A stretch of 10,392 bases of DNA, from positions 1-10,392 of the forward strand of contig QHUE01000189.1 in assembly GCA_003221825.1 (NCBI GenBank), in the 5' to 3' direction. The DNA is from Gemmatimonadota bacterium (lineage in GTDB: Bacteria; Gemmatimonadota; Gemmatimonadetes; Gemmatimonadales; GWC2-71-9). Positions 1 to 6,651 of this stretch are shown piece after piece. Each line of letters begins with the position of its first letter. The first letter of the stretch is position 1. The translations under genes and the position numbers were made by a program. The notes below the pieces were generated by a model. That model saw only the letters and a program-made list of their open reading frames with translations. It made no database searches and was not told the DNA's origin.

Positions 1-1
1 C

Positions 2-259
2 CTCACGCTCGGCCGCGCGTGCGGCGCGCTGCGGCGTCGCAACCTGCCGATTGGCGGGTTCGCCGTCGACTCGCACGGCCCGACCGGTGTGTGGCGATTG
101 ACGTGCGAGATCGACGCCGACGACGCGACGGTCGAGAGCCTGCTGCTGCAAATCCAAAATGTGGTCGGCGTACGTAAGGCTACTGCGTCCTCACCATCAA
201 ATGACGTAGGGGCGCAGCATGCTGCGCCCCTACACCAATCCTCATCCTCTGGAGACGAT
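2..259 (+). CDS. Acetolactate synthase small (ACT) subunit, 3' part, no stop before ilvC
   Basis: This is the C-terminal part of an ACT-domain protein, read in the frame starting at base 2. The visible residues fit an ACT fold: a helix with LGRACGALRRRNLPIGGF, a central strand around VWRLTCEIDADD, a second helix TVESLLLQIQNVV, and a last strand VGVRKAT. In IlvN/IlvM this domain binds the catalytic IlvB/IlvG subunit and gives valine feedback control. The position directly before ilvC supports that role. No ALS small-subunit C-terminal domain follows, so it resembles the short IlvM type more than full IlvN. About 15 N-terminal residues probably lie outside the window. The odd point is the end: after the ACT domain the frame runs through a Ser/Pro/Ala-rich stretch, including a codon-aligned palindrome, into the ATG of ilvC with no stop codon. 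The ACT assignment is firm. Subunit identity is inferred from context. Confidence 0.75.
206..233. repeat. Perfect 28-bp REP-like palindrome in the ilvN-ilvC linker
   Basis: The half-site GTAGGGGCGCAGCA is followed immediately by its exact reverse complement, giving 14 bp per arm with no spacer and GCATGC at the centre. The symmetry stops at both ends (C at 205, A at 234). In RNA it would form a strong GC-rich hairpin. There is no U-run after it, so it is not a standard terminator. Palindromes of this kind (GTAGGGGC...GCCCCTAC) are, from general recall, dispersed REP-like elements in several phyla. Only one copy is in this window, so the repeat nature is inferred. It begins on a codon boundary of the ilvN-ilvC frame and is read as VGAQHAAPL. 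Confidence 0.8.
251..254 (+). promoter_or_regulatory. Shine-Dalgarno site for ilvC
   Basis: GGAG lies five bases before the ATG at 260. It supports independent initiation of ilvC at 260 even though the upstream ACT frame is open and in phase. The start agrees with the usual KARI N-terminus (short lead, then VYY and the Rossmann glycine motif). Confidence 0.7.
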
Positions 260-1324
260 ATGAGCTCATCGGTGCGCGTGTACTACGAGGCGGACACGGA
301 CCGCGCGCGGCTGCGCGATCGCGTGTTCGCCCTCATCGGATACGGCAGTCAGGGCCATGCCCACGCGCAGAACCTGCGTGACTCGGGTGCGAAGGTCATC
401 GTCGGACTCCGGCCGGGCGGTGCCTCCTGGACGCAGGCGACCACGGATGGTCTGGATGTGCGTCCCGTCGCCGAAGCCGCCAAAGCGGGCGACGTGATCA
501 TGATGCTGGTGCCCGACCAGGAGCAGCGTGCGGTGTACGAGGCCGCCATTGCTCCCGCGCTCGGTCCCGGGAAGACACTGATGTTCGCCCACGGCTTCAA
601 CATCCACTTTGGCGAAATCGTGCCGCCGGCCGGGGTCGACGTCACGATGATCGCACCGAAGTCTCCGGGGCATCTGGTGCGCAGCGAGTATCAGGCAGGG
701 CGCGGCGTGCCGGGGCTCGTCGCGATCCATCAGGACGCGACCGGGCAGGCGTTGCAGAACGCCCTCGCCTACGCCACCGGGATTGGGTGCTCGCGCGCCG
801 GGGTCATCGGCACAACGTTCGCGGAGGAAACCGAGACCGATCTGTTCGGCGAGCAGGCCGTCCTGTGCGGCGGTGTCACGGCGCTCATTCAGGCCGGCTT
901 CGAGACGCTGACCGAGGCAGGCTACTCCCAGGAAATGGCCTACTTCGAGTGTCTCCACGAGCTGAAGCTGATCGTCGATCTGATTTATCGCGGCGGCCTC
1001 GGGTTCATGCGGCATTCGATCAGCAATACGGCCGAGTACGGAGATCTGACGCGCGGCGACCGCGTCATCAGTCCCGCGGTGCGCGCGGAGATGCGGAAAC
1101 TGCTCGCCGATATCCGCAACGGGGTGTTCGCGAAAGAATGGATCGCGGAATGCCGCGCCGGCGCTCCGCGGTTCGCCGAGCTGCGCCGCGCCGCGCAGAA
1201 CTCGCAGATCGAGCAGGTCGGCGCCCGGCTGCGGGCGATGATGCCATGGACCGAGGAAGGCAAGCGTGCCAAGCCGAAAGGCGCCTCCACCAAACCGGTA
1301 GAGCGGGAGCCCGCGCGGGCGTGA
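260..1324 (+). CDS. ilvC: Ketol-acid reductoisomerase (class I)
   Basis: The protein has 354 residues, the usual class I length. It converts acetolactate and acetohydroxybutyrate to the dihydroxy acids in the cytoplasm, using NAD(P)H and Mg2+. The Rossmann motif GYGSQGHAHAQNL is at residues 27-39. The cofactor-specificity loop after GLR (49-51) is short (PGGAS) and ends in Ser, which is more typical of NADPH use (inference). Metal and substrate residues are present: D194 and E198 in TDLFGEQ, E230 and E234 in FECLHE, S255 in SISNTAEYG, and H111 in AHGFN. The C-terminus continues about 25 residues past MPW as a Lys/Pro-rich tail. ATG at 260 with GGAG upstream is the likely start, but the frame is open upstream into the ACT gene, so a longer ACT-KARI fusion could also be made. 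The stop overlaps the leuC GTG (GTGA). Confidence 0.97.
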   Translation: MSSSVRVYYEADTDRARLRDRVFALIGYGSQGHAHAQNLRDSGAKVIVGLRPGGASWTQATTDGLDVRPVAEAAKAGDVIMMLVPDQEQRAVYEAAIAPALGPGKTLMFAHGFNIHFGEIVPPAGVDVTMIAPKSPGHLVRSEYQAGRGVPGLVAIHQDATGQALQNALAYATGIGCSRAGVIGTTFAEETETDLFGEQAVLCGGVTALIQAGFETLTEAGYSQEMAYFECLHELKLIVDLIYRGGLGFMRHSISNTAEYGDLTRGDRVISPAVRAEMRKLLADIRNGVFAKEWIAECRAGAPRFAELRRAAQNSQIEQVGARLRAMMPWTEEGKRAKPKGASTKPVEREPARA

Positions 1325-2718
1325 CCCGGACGCTGTTCGATCGGGTTTGGGACGCCCACGTCGTCCGCGAGCTCGCGGACGGCGTGGCGCTGCTCTACGT
1401 GGATCTGCACCTCGTCCACGAGGTGACGTCTCCGCAGGCGTTCGCGGGCCTCAAGCGCGAGAAACGGACCGTGCGCCGTCCGGAGCGCACGCTGGCGACT
1501 GTGGACCACAACGTGCCGACCGGTGAACGCTCCGTCCCGATCGCCGACGCCGTCGCGGCGCGACAGGTCGATGCGCTGAGTGCGAACGCGCGGGAGTTCG
1601 GCATCGAGCTGTTCGATCTCCAATCGCCGGGGCAGGGCATCGTCCACGTCATTGGACCGGAGCTTGGGGCGACGCAGCCCGGCATGCTGATCGTCTGTGG
1701 CGACTCGCATACCGCGACGCACGGCGCATTCGGGGCGTTCGCACTCGGCATCGGAACGAGCGAGGTCGAGCACGTCCTCGCGACCCAGTGCATCGTGCTG
1801 AACAAGCCGCGTAACCTGGAGGCGCGGATCACCGGCCGCCGCGCGCCGGGCGTGGCGGCGAAGGATCTGATTCTCGCGCTGATCGGCAAGATCGGCACGG
1901 CCGGCGCGAGCGGCCACGTCATCGAATACACCGGCGATGCCGTCAGCGCGCTGTCGATGGAAGAGCGCATGACGGTGTGCAACATGTCGATCGAGGCTGG
2001 GGCCCGCGCCGGGATGATCGCGCCCGATGAAGTCACATTCGACTACCTCGAGGGCCGGCCCCGCGTGCCCACCGGCGCGGCCTGGTCGGCCGCGCTCGGG
2101 CGCTGGCAGACGTTCCGGTCGGACGCCACCGCGCACTACGACGCGCAAGTCCGGCTCGATGCGGCGACCGTGGGGCCGCAGGTCACATGGGGTACGACGC
2201 CCGGCATGGTCGCCGACATCACCGGCCGCGTCCCCGATCCCGCGCAGCTCGCCACCGAGCATGAGCGTCAGGCCGCGGCGCGGGCGCTGGAATACATGGG
2301 GCTCGTCCCCGGCACGCCGCTCGAGGGGATTCCCATCGACCGGGTGTTTCTCGGATCGTGCACCAATGCGCGCATCGAGGACCTCCGTACGGCGGCCGAG
2401 GTCGTGCGCGGCCGGCACGTGGCGTCGCGCGTGCGCGCGATGGTGGTGCCCGGGTCGCAGCGCGTGAAGGCGCAGGCCGAGCGCGAAGGATTGGATCGCG
2501 TGTTCACAGACGCCGGGTTCGAGTGGCGCAACGCCGGGTGCTCCATGTGCCTCGGCATGAATGCCGACGTGCTGGGCGCGGGAGAACGCTGCGCCGCCAC
2601 GTCGAACCGCAATTTCGAGGGGCGGCAGGGGCGCGGTGGCCGCACGCATCTCATGAGCCCCGCTATGGCCGCGGCCGCCGCGATCGAAGGACACCTCGTG
2701 GACGTGCGCGCATGGTAG
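1321..2718 (+). CDS. leuC: 3-isopropylmalate dehydratase large subunit
   Basis: The protein has 465 residues, matching the family (about 466). With LeuD it isomerises 2-isopropylmalate to 3-isopropylmalate in leucine synthesis. It is an aconitase-type [4Fe-4S] enzyme. The three cluster cysteines are visible: C347 in GSCTNARIEDLR, and C407 and C410 in NAGCSMCLGMN. Other family motifs are the N-terminal TRTLFDRVWDAHVV, VDHNVPT near 61-67, GDSHTATHGAFGAF at 127-140, and the C-terminal SNRNFEGRQG. The start is GTG at 1321 inside the ilvC stop (GTGA), with GGGAG at 1305-1309. This gives the exact N-terminus expected, so the longer open frame upstream is ilvC shadow. The 3' end overlaps leuD by seven bases. 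Confidence 0.98.
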   Translation: MTRTLFDRVWDAHVVRELADGVALLYVDLHLVHEVTSPQAFAGLKREKRTVRRPERTLATVDHNVPTGERSVPIADAVAARQVDALSANAREFGIELFDLQSPGQGIVHVIGPELGATQPGMLIVCGDSHTATHGAFGAFALGIGTSEVEHVLATQCIVLNKPRNLEARITGRRAPGVAAKDLILALIGKIGTAGASGHVIEYTGDAVSALSMEERMTVCNMSIEAGARAGMIAPDEVTFDYLEGRPRVPTGAAWSAALGRWQTFRSDATAHYDAQVRLDAATVGPQVTWGTTPGMVADITGRVPDPAQLATEHERQAAARALEYMGLVPGTPLEGIPIDRVFLGSCTNARIEDLRTAAEVVRGRHVASRVRAMVVPGSQRVKAQAEREGLDRVFTDAGFEWRNAGCSMCLGMNADVLGAGERCAATSNRNFEGRQGRGGRTHLMSPAMAAAAAIEGHLVDVRAW

Positions 2719-3299
2719 CGCCGTTCGTGCGTCACCGGGGACGGGCGGTCACGCTGCCGCGGCGCGACGTGGATACCGACCAGATCATTCCGAAGCAGTT
2801 CCTCAAAGGGGTCGAACGCACAGGGTTCGGACCGGCGCTGTTCCACGATTGGCGCTACCGGCCCGATGGATCGCCCGATCCGGCCTTCGAGCTCAACAGC
2901 CCGGACGCGCAGGGGGCGACGATCCTGATCACCGGCCCCAACTTCGGCTGTGGCTCCTCGCGCGAGCACGCCGTCTGGGCGCTGGCGCAGTACGGTTTCC
3001 GCGCCATTATCGCGCCATCGTTCGCCGATATCTTCGTGGCCAACTGTTACCGCAACGGCGTGCTGCCCGTGCGACTGCCCGCCACCCTAGTCGACGCCCT
3101 GATCCGGAGTACGGAAGGTGGCGTCTACGAAGTCATGGTGGATCTGGAGCAGCAGGTGATATCCGACGACCGCGGCTTCTCCGCGCGCTTCAGCGCCGAG
3201 CCCTATGGTCGCGAGCTGCTGCTGCGCGGGCTCGATGAGATCGGCCGCACGCTGCTCGAGGAGCCGAGCATCGCCGCCTACGAGCGGAGCCACGCATGA
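2712..3299 (+). CDS. leuD: 3-isopropylmalate dehydratase small subunit
   Basis: The protein has 195 residues, close to the usual 200. It is the swivelling-domain subunit that completes the isopropylmalate isomerase active site with LeuC. Family motifs are present in order: DVDTDQIIPKQFLK near residues 19-32, a GFGPALFHDWRY segment, NFGCGSSREHAVWAL in the middle, and SFADIFVANCYRNGVLPV after it. The ATG at 2712 overlaps the last seven bases of leuC (ATGGTAG), so initiation is probably coupled to leuC termination. The best purine-rich site, AAGGA at 2687-2691, is rather far away. The 3' end overlaps leuB as ATGA. Confidence 0.98.
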   Translation: MVAPFVRHRGRAVTLPRRDVDTDQIIPKQFLKGVERTGFGPALFHDWRYRPDGSPDPAFELNSPDAQGATILITGPNFGCGSSREHAVWALAQYGFRAIIAPSFADIFVANCYRNGVLPVRLPATLVDALIRSTEGGVYEVMVDLEQQVISDDRGFSARFSAEPYGRELLLRGLDEIGRTLLEEPSIAAYERSHA

Positions 3300-4381
3300 A
3301 GTCCTATTCGATCGCCGTTCTGCCCGGCGACGGCATCGGGCCGGAGGTGATCGCTCAGGCGGTGCGCGTGCTCGAGGCCGTGGGGGAGCGCTTCGACCTG
3401 CGCTTCGCGCTCGAGACCTTCCCGATCGGTGCCGCAGCGGTCGCCGTGGCGAAGAACCCCCTGCCACCCGAGACCAAGGCGGCCGTCCTACGCAGCGACG
3501 CCGTGCTGCTCGGGGCCGTTGGTGATCCCGCGCTGGACGGCGCGCCGCGCGAGCTCCGCCCCGAGACGGGGCTGCTCGCGCTCCGCAAGCTGCTCAACGT
3601 CTATGCGAACTTGCGACCGGTCGCCGTTCACCCGGCGCTCGCGGCCTGCTCGCCCCTCAAGGCGGACCGGCTGCGCGGCGTCGACGTGCTGGTCGTGCGC
3701 GAGCTGACCGGCGGACTGTATTACGGTGAACCGCGCGGCCGCGAGCGCACGCGGGCCGTGAACACCCTTGTCTATACGACCGCCGAGATCGAGCGCATCG
3801 CGCGCGTCGCATTCGATGCCGCGAGGGCCCGCCGGCGACTTGTCACTTCGGTCGATAAGGCCAACGTGCTCGAGGTGTCACAGCTCTGGAGGGAGACCGT
3901 GACGGAGGTCGCCCGCTTGTATCCGGACGTGCGCCTCGAGCACTCTTACGTCGATACGACCGCGATGCGTCTGGTGAGCGACCCCGCCTCCCTCGACGTC
4001 GTGCTGACCGAGAACATGTTCGGCGACATCCTCAGCGACGAAGCTGCCGTCCTGGTGGGCTCGCTCGGCTTGCTGCCCTCCGCATCGCTCGGCACCGGGC
4101 CGGGGCTGTTCGAGCCGGTCCACGGGTCCGCGCCTCCGCTCGCCGGCCATGACGTCGCGAATCCGCTCGGCGCGATTGCGACGGTCGCGCTGCTGCTCCG
4201 CCACGGCCTCAAGCTCGTGGACGCGGCAGACAGTGTGGACGATGCCGTGGCCGCCGCGCTCGACGCGGGCGCCCGCACCCAGGACATCGCCCTGCCCGGC
4301 GAGCCCAGGATCGGCACCACGGAGATGGGCGCCCGGGTCGCCGAGAGCGTGGTCGCCGCGGCCCTCGAGGGACTGTCGTGA
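3296..4381 (+). CDS. leuB: 3-isopropylmalate dehydrogenase
   Basis: The protein has 361 residues, normal for LeuB. It oxidises and decarboxylates 3-isopropylmalate to 2-oxoisocaproate. It opens with IAVLPGDGIGPEV. Substrate residues R97, R107 and R135 lie in LLALRKLLNVYANLRP and VRELTGGLYYGEPRG, with Y142 in the latter. Catalytic K188 is in VDKANVLE. Metal ligands are D220, D244 and D248 (YVDTTAM, NMFGDILSDEA). One unusual point: after HGSAP (276-280), where NAD-dependent family members usually have Asp contacting the adenosine ribose, this protein has Pro (GSAPPLAG). The leuBCD context and the substrate residues argue against isocitrate or tartrate dehydrogenase. The start ATG overlaps the leuD stop (ATGA) and has GGAG six bases upstream (3286-3289). 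Confidence 0.97.
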   Translation: MKSYSIAVLPGDGIGPEVIAQAVRVLEAVGERFDLRFALETFPIGAAAVAVAKNPLPPETKAAVLRSDAVLLGAVGDPALDGAPRELRPETGLLALRKLLNVYANLRPVAVHPALAACSPLKADRLRGVDVLVVRELTGGLYYGEPRGRERTRAVNTLVYTTAEIERIARVAFDAARARRRLVTSVDKANVLEVSQLWRETVTEVARLYPDVRLEHSYVDTTAMRLVSDPASLDVVLTENMFGDILSDEAAVLVGSLGLLPSASLGTGPGLFEPVHGSAPPLAGHDVANPLGAIATVALLLRHGLKLVDAADSVDDAVAAALDAGARTQDIALPGEPRIGTTEMGARVAESVVAAALEGLS

Positions 4382-6375
4382 GCGACAACTTCCGCAGCCG
4401 CGCCATCACCGAGGGTCTCGAGCGCGCGCCCAACCGCGCCATGCTACGCGCGGTAGGGTTCACGGACGGCGACTTCGCGAAGCCGATCATTGGCATCGCG
4501 AGCGCGCACAGCACGATCACGCCGTGCAACTCAGGCCTCGACCGGTTGGCGCGCCGCGCCGAGCAGGCGCTGCGGCAGGCCGGCGCCATGCCGCAGACAT
4601 TCGGGACGATCACCGTCAGCGACGGCATCTCGATGGGCACCGAGGGGATGCGCTACTCGCTCGTGTCGCGGGAGGTGATCGCCGATTCGATCGAGACGGC
4701 GTGCGGCGCGCAGCGCATGGACGGGCTGCTCGCGATCGGCGGCTGCGACAAGAACATGCCCGGCGCGATGATCGCCATCGCGCGGCTCGATATTCCCGCG
4801 ATCTTCGTCTACGGCGGCACGATCAAGCCGGGGCATCACGCGGGGCGCGATCTGACGGTCGTGAGTGTGTTCGAGGCGGTCGGCGCGGCCGGCGCGGGGC
4901 GCATGCCGCAGGACGAGCTGCTCGAGATCGAGCGCCGGGCCTGTCCCGGTGCGGGATCGTGCGGCGGCATGTTCACGGCGAACACGATGTCGGCGGCCAT
5001 CGAGGCGATGGGAATGAGCCTGCCGGGCTCGTCCACGATGGCCGCCGAGGATCAGGAGACGGCGGACAGCGCCGCGCGCTCGGCGGCGGTGCTGGCCGAC
5101 GCCGTGCGGGCGCGGCGCCTGGCGCGCCATATCCTCACGCGCAAGGCGTTCGAGAACGCCATCGCCGTCGTCATGGCAATCGGCGGATCCACGAATGCCG
5201 TGCTCCACCTTCTGGCGATTGCCCGCGCCGCGGGCGTGCCGCTCGCGCTCGAGGACTTCGAGGCGATCCGCAAGCGCGTGCCGGTGCTGTGCGATCTCAA
5301 GCCGTCGGGACGCTACGTCACGACCGACCTGCATCGCGCCGGTGGGATTCCGCAGGTGATGCGAATTCTGCTGGCGAATGGCGTGCTGCACGGCGACGCG
5401 CTGACGATCGACGGGCGTGCCGTCGGCGAGGTGGTGCAGGGTGTCCCGGTGCGCCCATCGCCCGACCAGGACGTGATCCGTCCGTGGGATCGGCCGCTCG
5501 CCCCACAGGGACACATCGTGATCCTGCGTGGCAACCTCGCGCCTGAGGGCGCGGTCGCGAAAGTCAGCGGGCATGGCGCGCACGCGATCACGGGTCCCGC
5601 GCGCGTGTTCGACTCGGAGGAGGCGTGTCTGGCCGCCATTCTCGCGGGGAGCATTCACGCGGGCGACGTCATCGTGATTCGCTACGAGGGGCCGAAGGGT
5701 GGGCCGGGGATGCGCGAGATGTTGGCGCCGACGGCGGCCCTGGTCGGTGCCGGCCTCGGGGAGGCGGTCGGCCTTGTCACCGATGGCCGTTTCTCGGGTG
5801 GAACGCACGGCCTGGTCGTGGGGCACGTCGCGCCGGAAGCGGCGCTCGGCGGCCCACTGGCGCTGGTGCAGGAAGGCGACGCCATCACGATCGACGCGGG
5901 CAGGCGCGAGCTCCATATCGGCGTCGCCGAGCGCGACCTTGCGGTTTCGGGCGGTCGAGACGGGCGAGGCGACCCGTGGGATCGTCCCGATCGAAAACAC
6001 GCTCGCCGGGTCGGTGCACGAGAACTACGACCTGCTGAGCGCGCACGCGCTGCACGTCGTCGCCGAAACCGAATTGCGGATCCGTCATTGCCTGATCGCC
6101 CGGCCGCGCACTACGCTGCCGCAGATTCGTCGAGTCGCCTCGCACCCCGTCGCGCTGGCGCAGTGTCGGCACTTTTTCCTGACGCACCCCGATGTCGTTG
6201 CCGTGCCGGCGTACGACACCGCCGGCAGTGTGCGCGATGTGATGTCAGGCGACGTAGACGCCGATGCGGCCATCGCCTCGAAACTCGCCGCCGAGCTCTA
6301 CGGGGCCGACGTGCTCGCGGAGGGGTTGGAGGATCACGCCGAGAACTACACCCGATTTCTCGAAATCGCCCGTGA
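4378..6375 (+). CDS. ilvD: Dihydroxyacid dehydratase, C-terminus lost at a junction with pheA
   Basis: Residues 1 to about 521 are clear DHAD, the dehydration step after IlvC for valine, isoleucine and the leucine precursor. Cluster cysteines are C50 (TPCNSG), C123 (GGCDKNMPG) and C195 (GAGSCGGMF). K125 is the lysine that is carbamylated in the family, D82 and E446 are likely Mg ligands, and S473 in GRFSGGTHG is the catalytic serine. The start GTG overlaps the leuB stop (GTGA), with GAGGGA five bases upstream. After TIDAGRRELHIGVAERDLA (about 5880-5943) homology ends. The expected final 40 or so residues (the RRAAW...Y-rich tail) are missing. The frame continues to 6375 as about 144 Arg-rich residues, which are pheA read out of frame. 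The encoded protein is therefore probably defective unless the junction is an assembly error. Confidence 0.9.
   Translation: MSDNFRSRAITEGLERAPNRAMLRAVGFTDGDFAKPIIGIASAHSTITPCNSGLDRLARRAEQALRQAGAMPQTFGTITVSDGISMGTEGMRYSLVSREVIADSIETACGAQRMDGLLAIGGCDKNMPGAMIAIARLDIPAIFVYGGTIKPGHHAGRDLTVVSVFEAVGAAGAGRMPQDELLEIERRACPGAGSCGGMFTANTMSAAIEAMGMSLPGSSTMAAEDQETADSAARSAAVLADAVRARRLARHILTRKAFENAIAVVMAIGGSTNAVLHLLAIARAAGVPLALEDFEAIRKRVPVLCDLKPSGRYVTTDLHRAGGIPQVMRILLANGVLHGDALTIDGRAVGEVVQGVPVRPSPDQDVIRPWDRPLAPQGHIVILRGNLAPEGAVAKVSGHGAHAITGPARVFDSEEACLAAILAGSIHAGDVIVIRYEGPKGGPGMREMLAPTAALVGAGLGEAVGLVTDGRFSGGTHGLVVGHVAPEAALGGPLALVQEGDAITIDAGRRELHIGVAERDLAVSGGRDGRGDPWDRPDRKHARRVGARELRPAERARAARRRRNRIADPSLPDRPAAHYAAADSSSRLAPRRAGAVSALFPDAPRCRCRAGVRHRRQCARCDVRRRRRRCGHRLETRRRALRGRRARGGVGGSRRELHPISRNRP
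5938..5948. other. ilvD::pheA deletion or misassembly junction
   Basis: To the left, frame 1 encodes the DHAD C-terminal domain up to AERDLA. To the right, frame 2 encodes prephenate dehydratase from FRAVETGEA. The missing pieces are the ilvD 3' end, any intergenic DNA and the pheA 5' end, together at least about 250 bp if the genes were adjacent. The break is bounded only by where family similarity stops, so the exact base is uncertain by a few nucleotides. Confidence 0.75.
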
Positions 6376-6643
6376 TCCGGCGCCGCGCGAGCAGGCGAAC
6401 AAGACGTCGTTGATGCTCTCGCTGGGCAACACGCCCGGCACGCTCCATCGGGCGTTGGGCGTGTTCGCGGCGCGCGGCTTGAACCTGACCAAGATCGAAT
6501 CGCGGCCGCTTCCGGGACGGCCGTGGGAGTACCTGTTCTATCTCGATGTCGTCGTCACTGGTGAGGGCATCAGCGGGGCACTCGAGGAATTGCGGGCGTT
6601 CACGTCCAGCATTCGGGTTCTCGGCACCTATCCGGCGCGCTAA
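5945..6643 (+). pseudogene. pheA: Prephenate dehydratase with ACT domain, 5'-truncated
   Basis: This 232-codon open stretch ends at TAA 6641-6643. It encodes a monofunctional prephenate dehydratase (prephenate to phenylpyruvate, phenylalanine synthesis). Motifs counted from the first homologous residue: IVPIEN 13-18, SVHENYDLL 23-31, SHPVALAQC 66-74, YDTAGS 90-95, catalytic TRF 136-138, then a regulatory ACT domain from about 153 with ESRP at 185-188 (phenylalanine binding). Related enzymes begin about 40 residues earlier with a QGxxGAYSE-type strand and helix forming part of the first catalytic subdomain. That part is found in no frame upstream. No ATG with a ribosome site lies at the new 5' end. 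The first in-frame GTG, 6014, is downstream of VPIEN. The fragment is thus probably inactive as assembled, though it shows no internal decay. Confidence 0.85.
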
Positions 6644-6651
6644 TCCGGATT
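6642..6651. other. Seven-base gap between convergent operons, with a short palindrome
   Basis: The pheA stop (TAA, 6641-6643) and the stop of the minus-strand barrel gene (6653-6651) face each other with only 6644-6650 between them. AATCCGGATT at 6642-6651 is a perfect 10-bp palindrome but is too short, with no T-run, to call a terminator. No intrinsic terminator was seen for either block. Confidence 0.6.

Noticed and set aside
206..233. Palindrome as an intrinsic terminator or attenuator
   Set aside because: No T-run follows, no leader peptide with Leu/Val/Ile runs is present, and the ACT frame passes straight through it.
256..271. Short hairpin CGAT/ATCG over the ilvC start (also palindrome ATGAGCTCAT)
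   Set aside because: The four-base stem is too weak to propose as a regulator. It is probably chance.
985..2694. 569-residue open frame on the minus strand over ilvC/leuC
   Set aside because: Antisense to two clear enzymes, Arg/His/Gly-rich without any recognisable motif. Long shadow frames are normal at this GC content.
5930..5950. Programmed frameshift making an IlvD-PheA fusion
   Set aside because: A shift would not explain why both the IlvD C-terminus and the PheA N-terminus are missing, and no slippery heptamer is seen.
4531..6000. 489-residue minus-strand open frame over ilvD
   Set aside because: Shadow of ilvD: low-complexity Arg-rich composition and no family signal.
5944..6375. 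In-frame extension of IlvD after residue 522 as a new C-terminal domain
   Set aside because: The residues are the pheA coding sequence in the wrong frame (Arg-rich, no motif). They are more likely junk from the junction than a domain.
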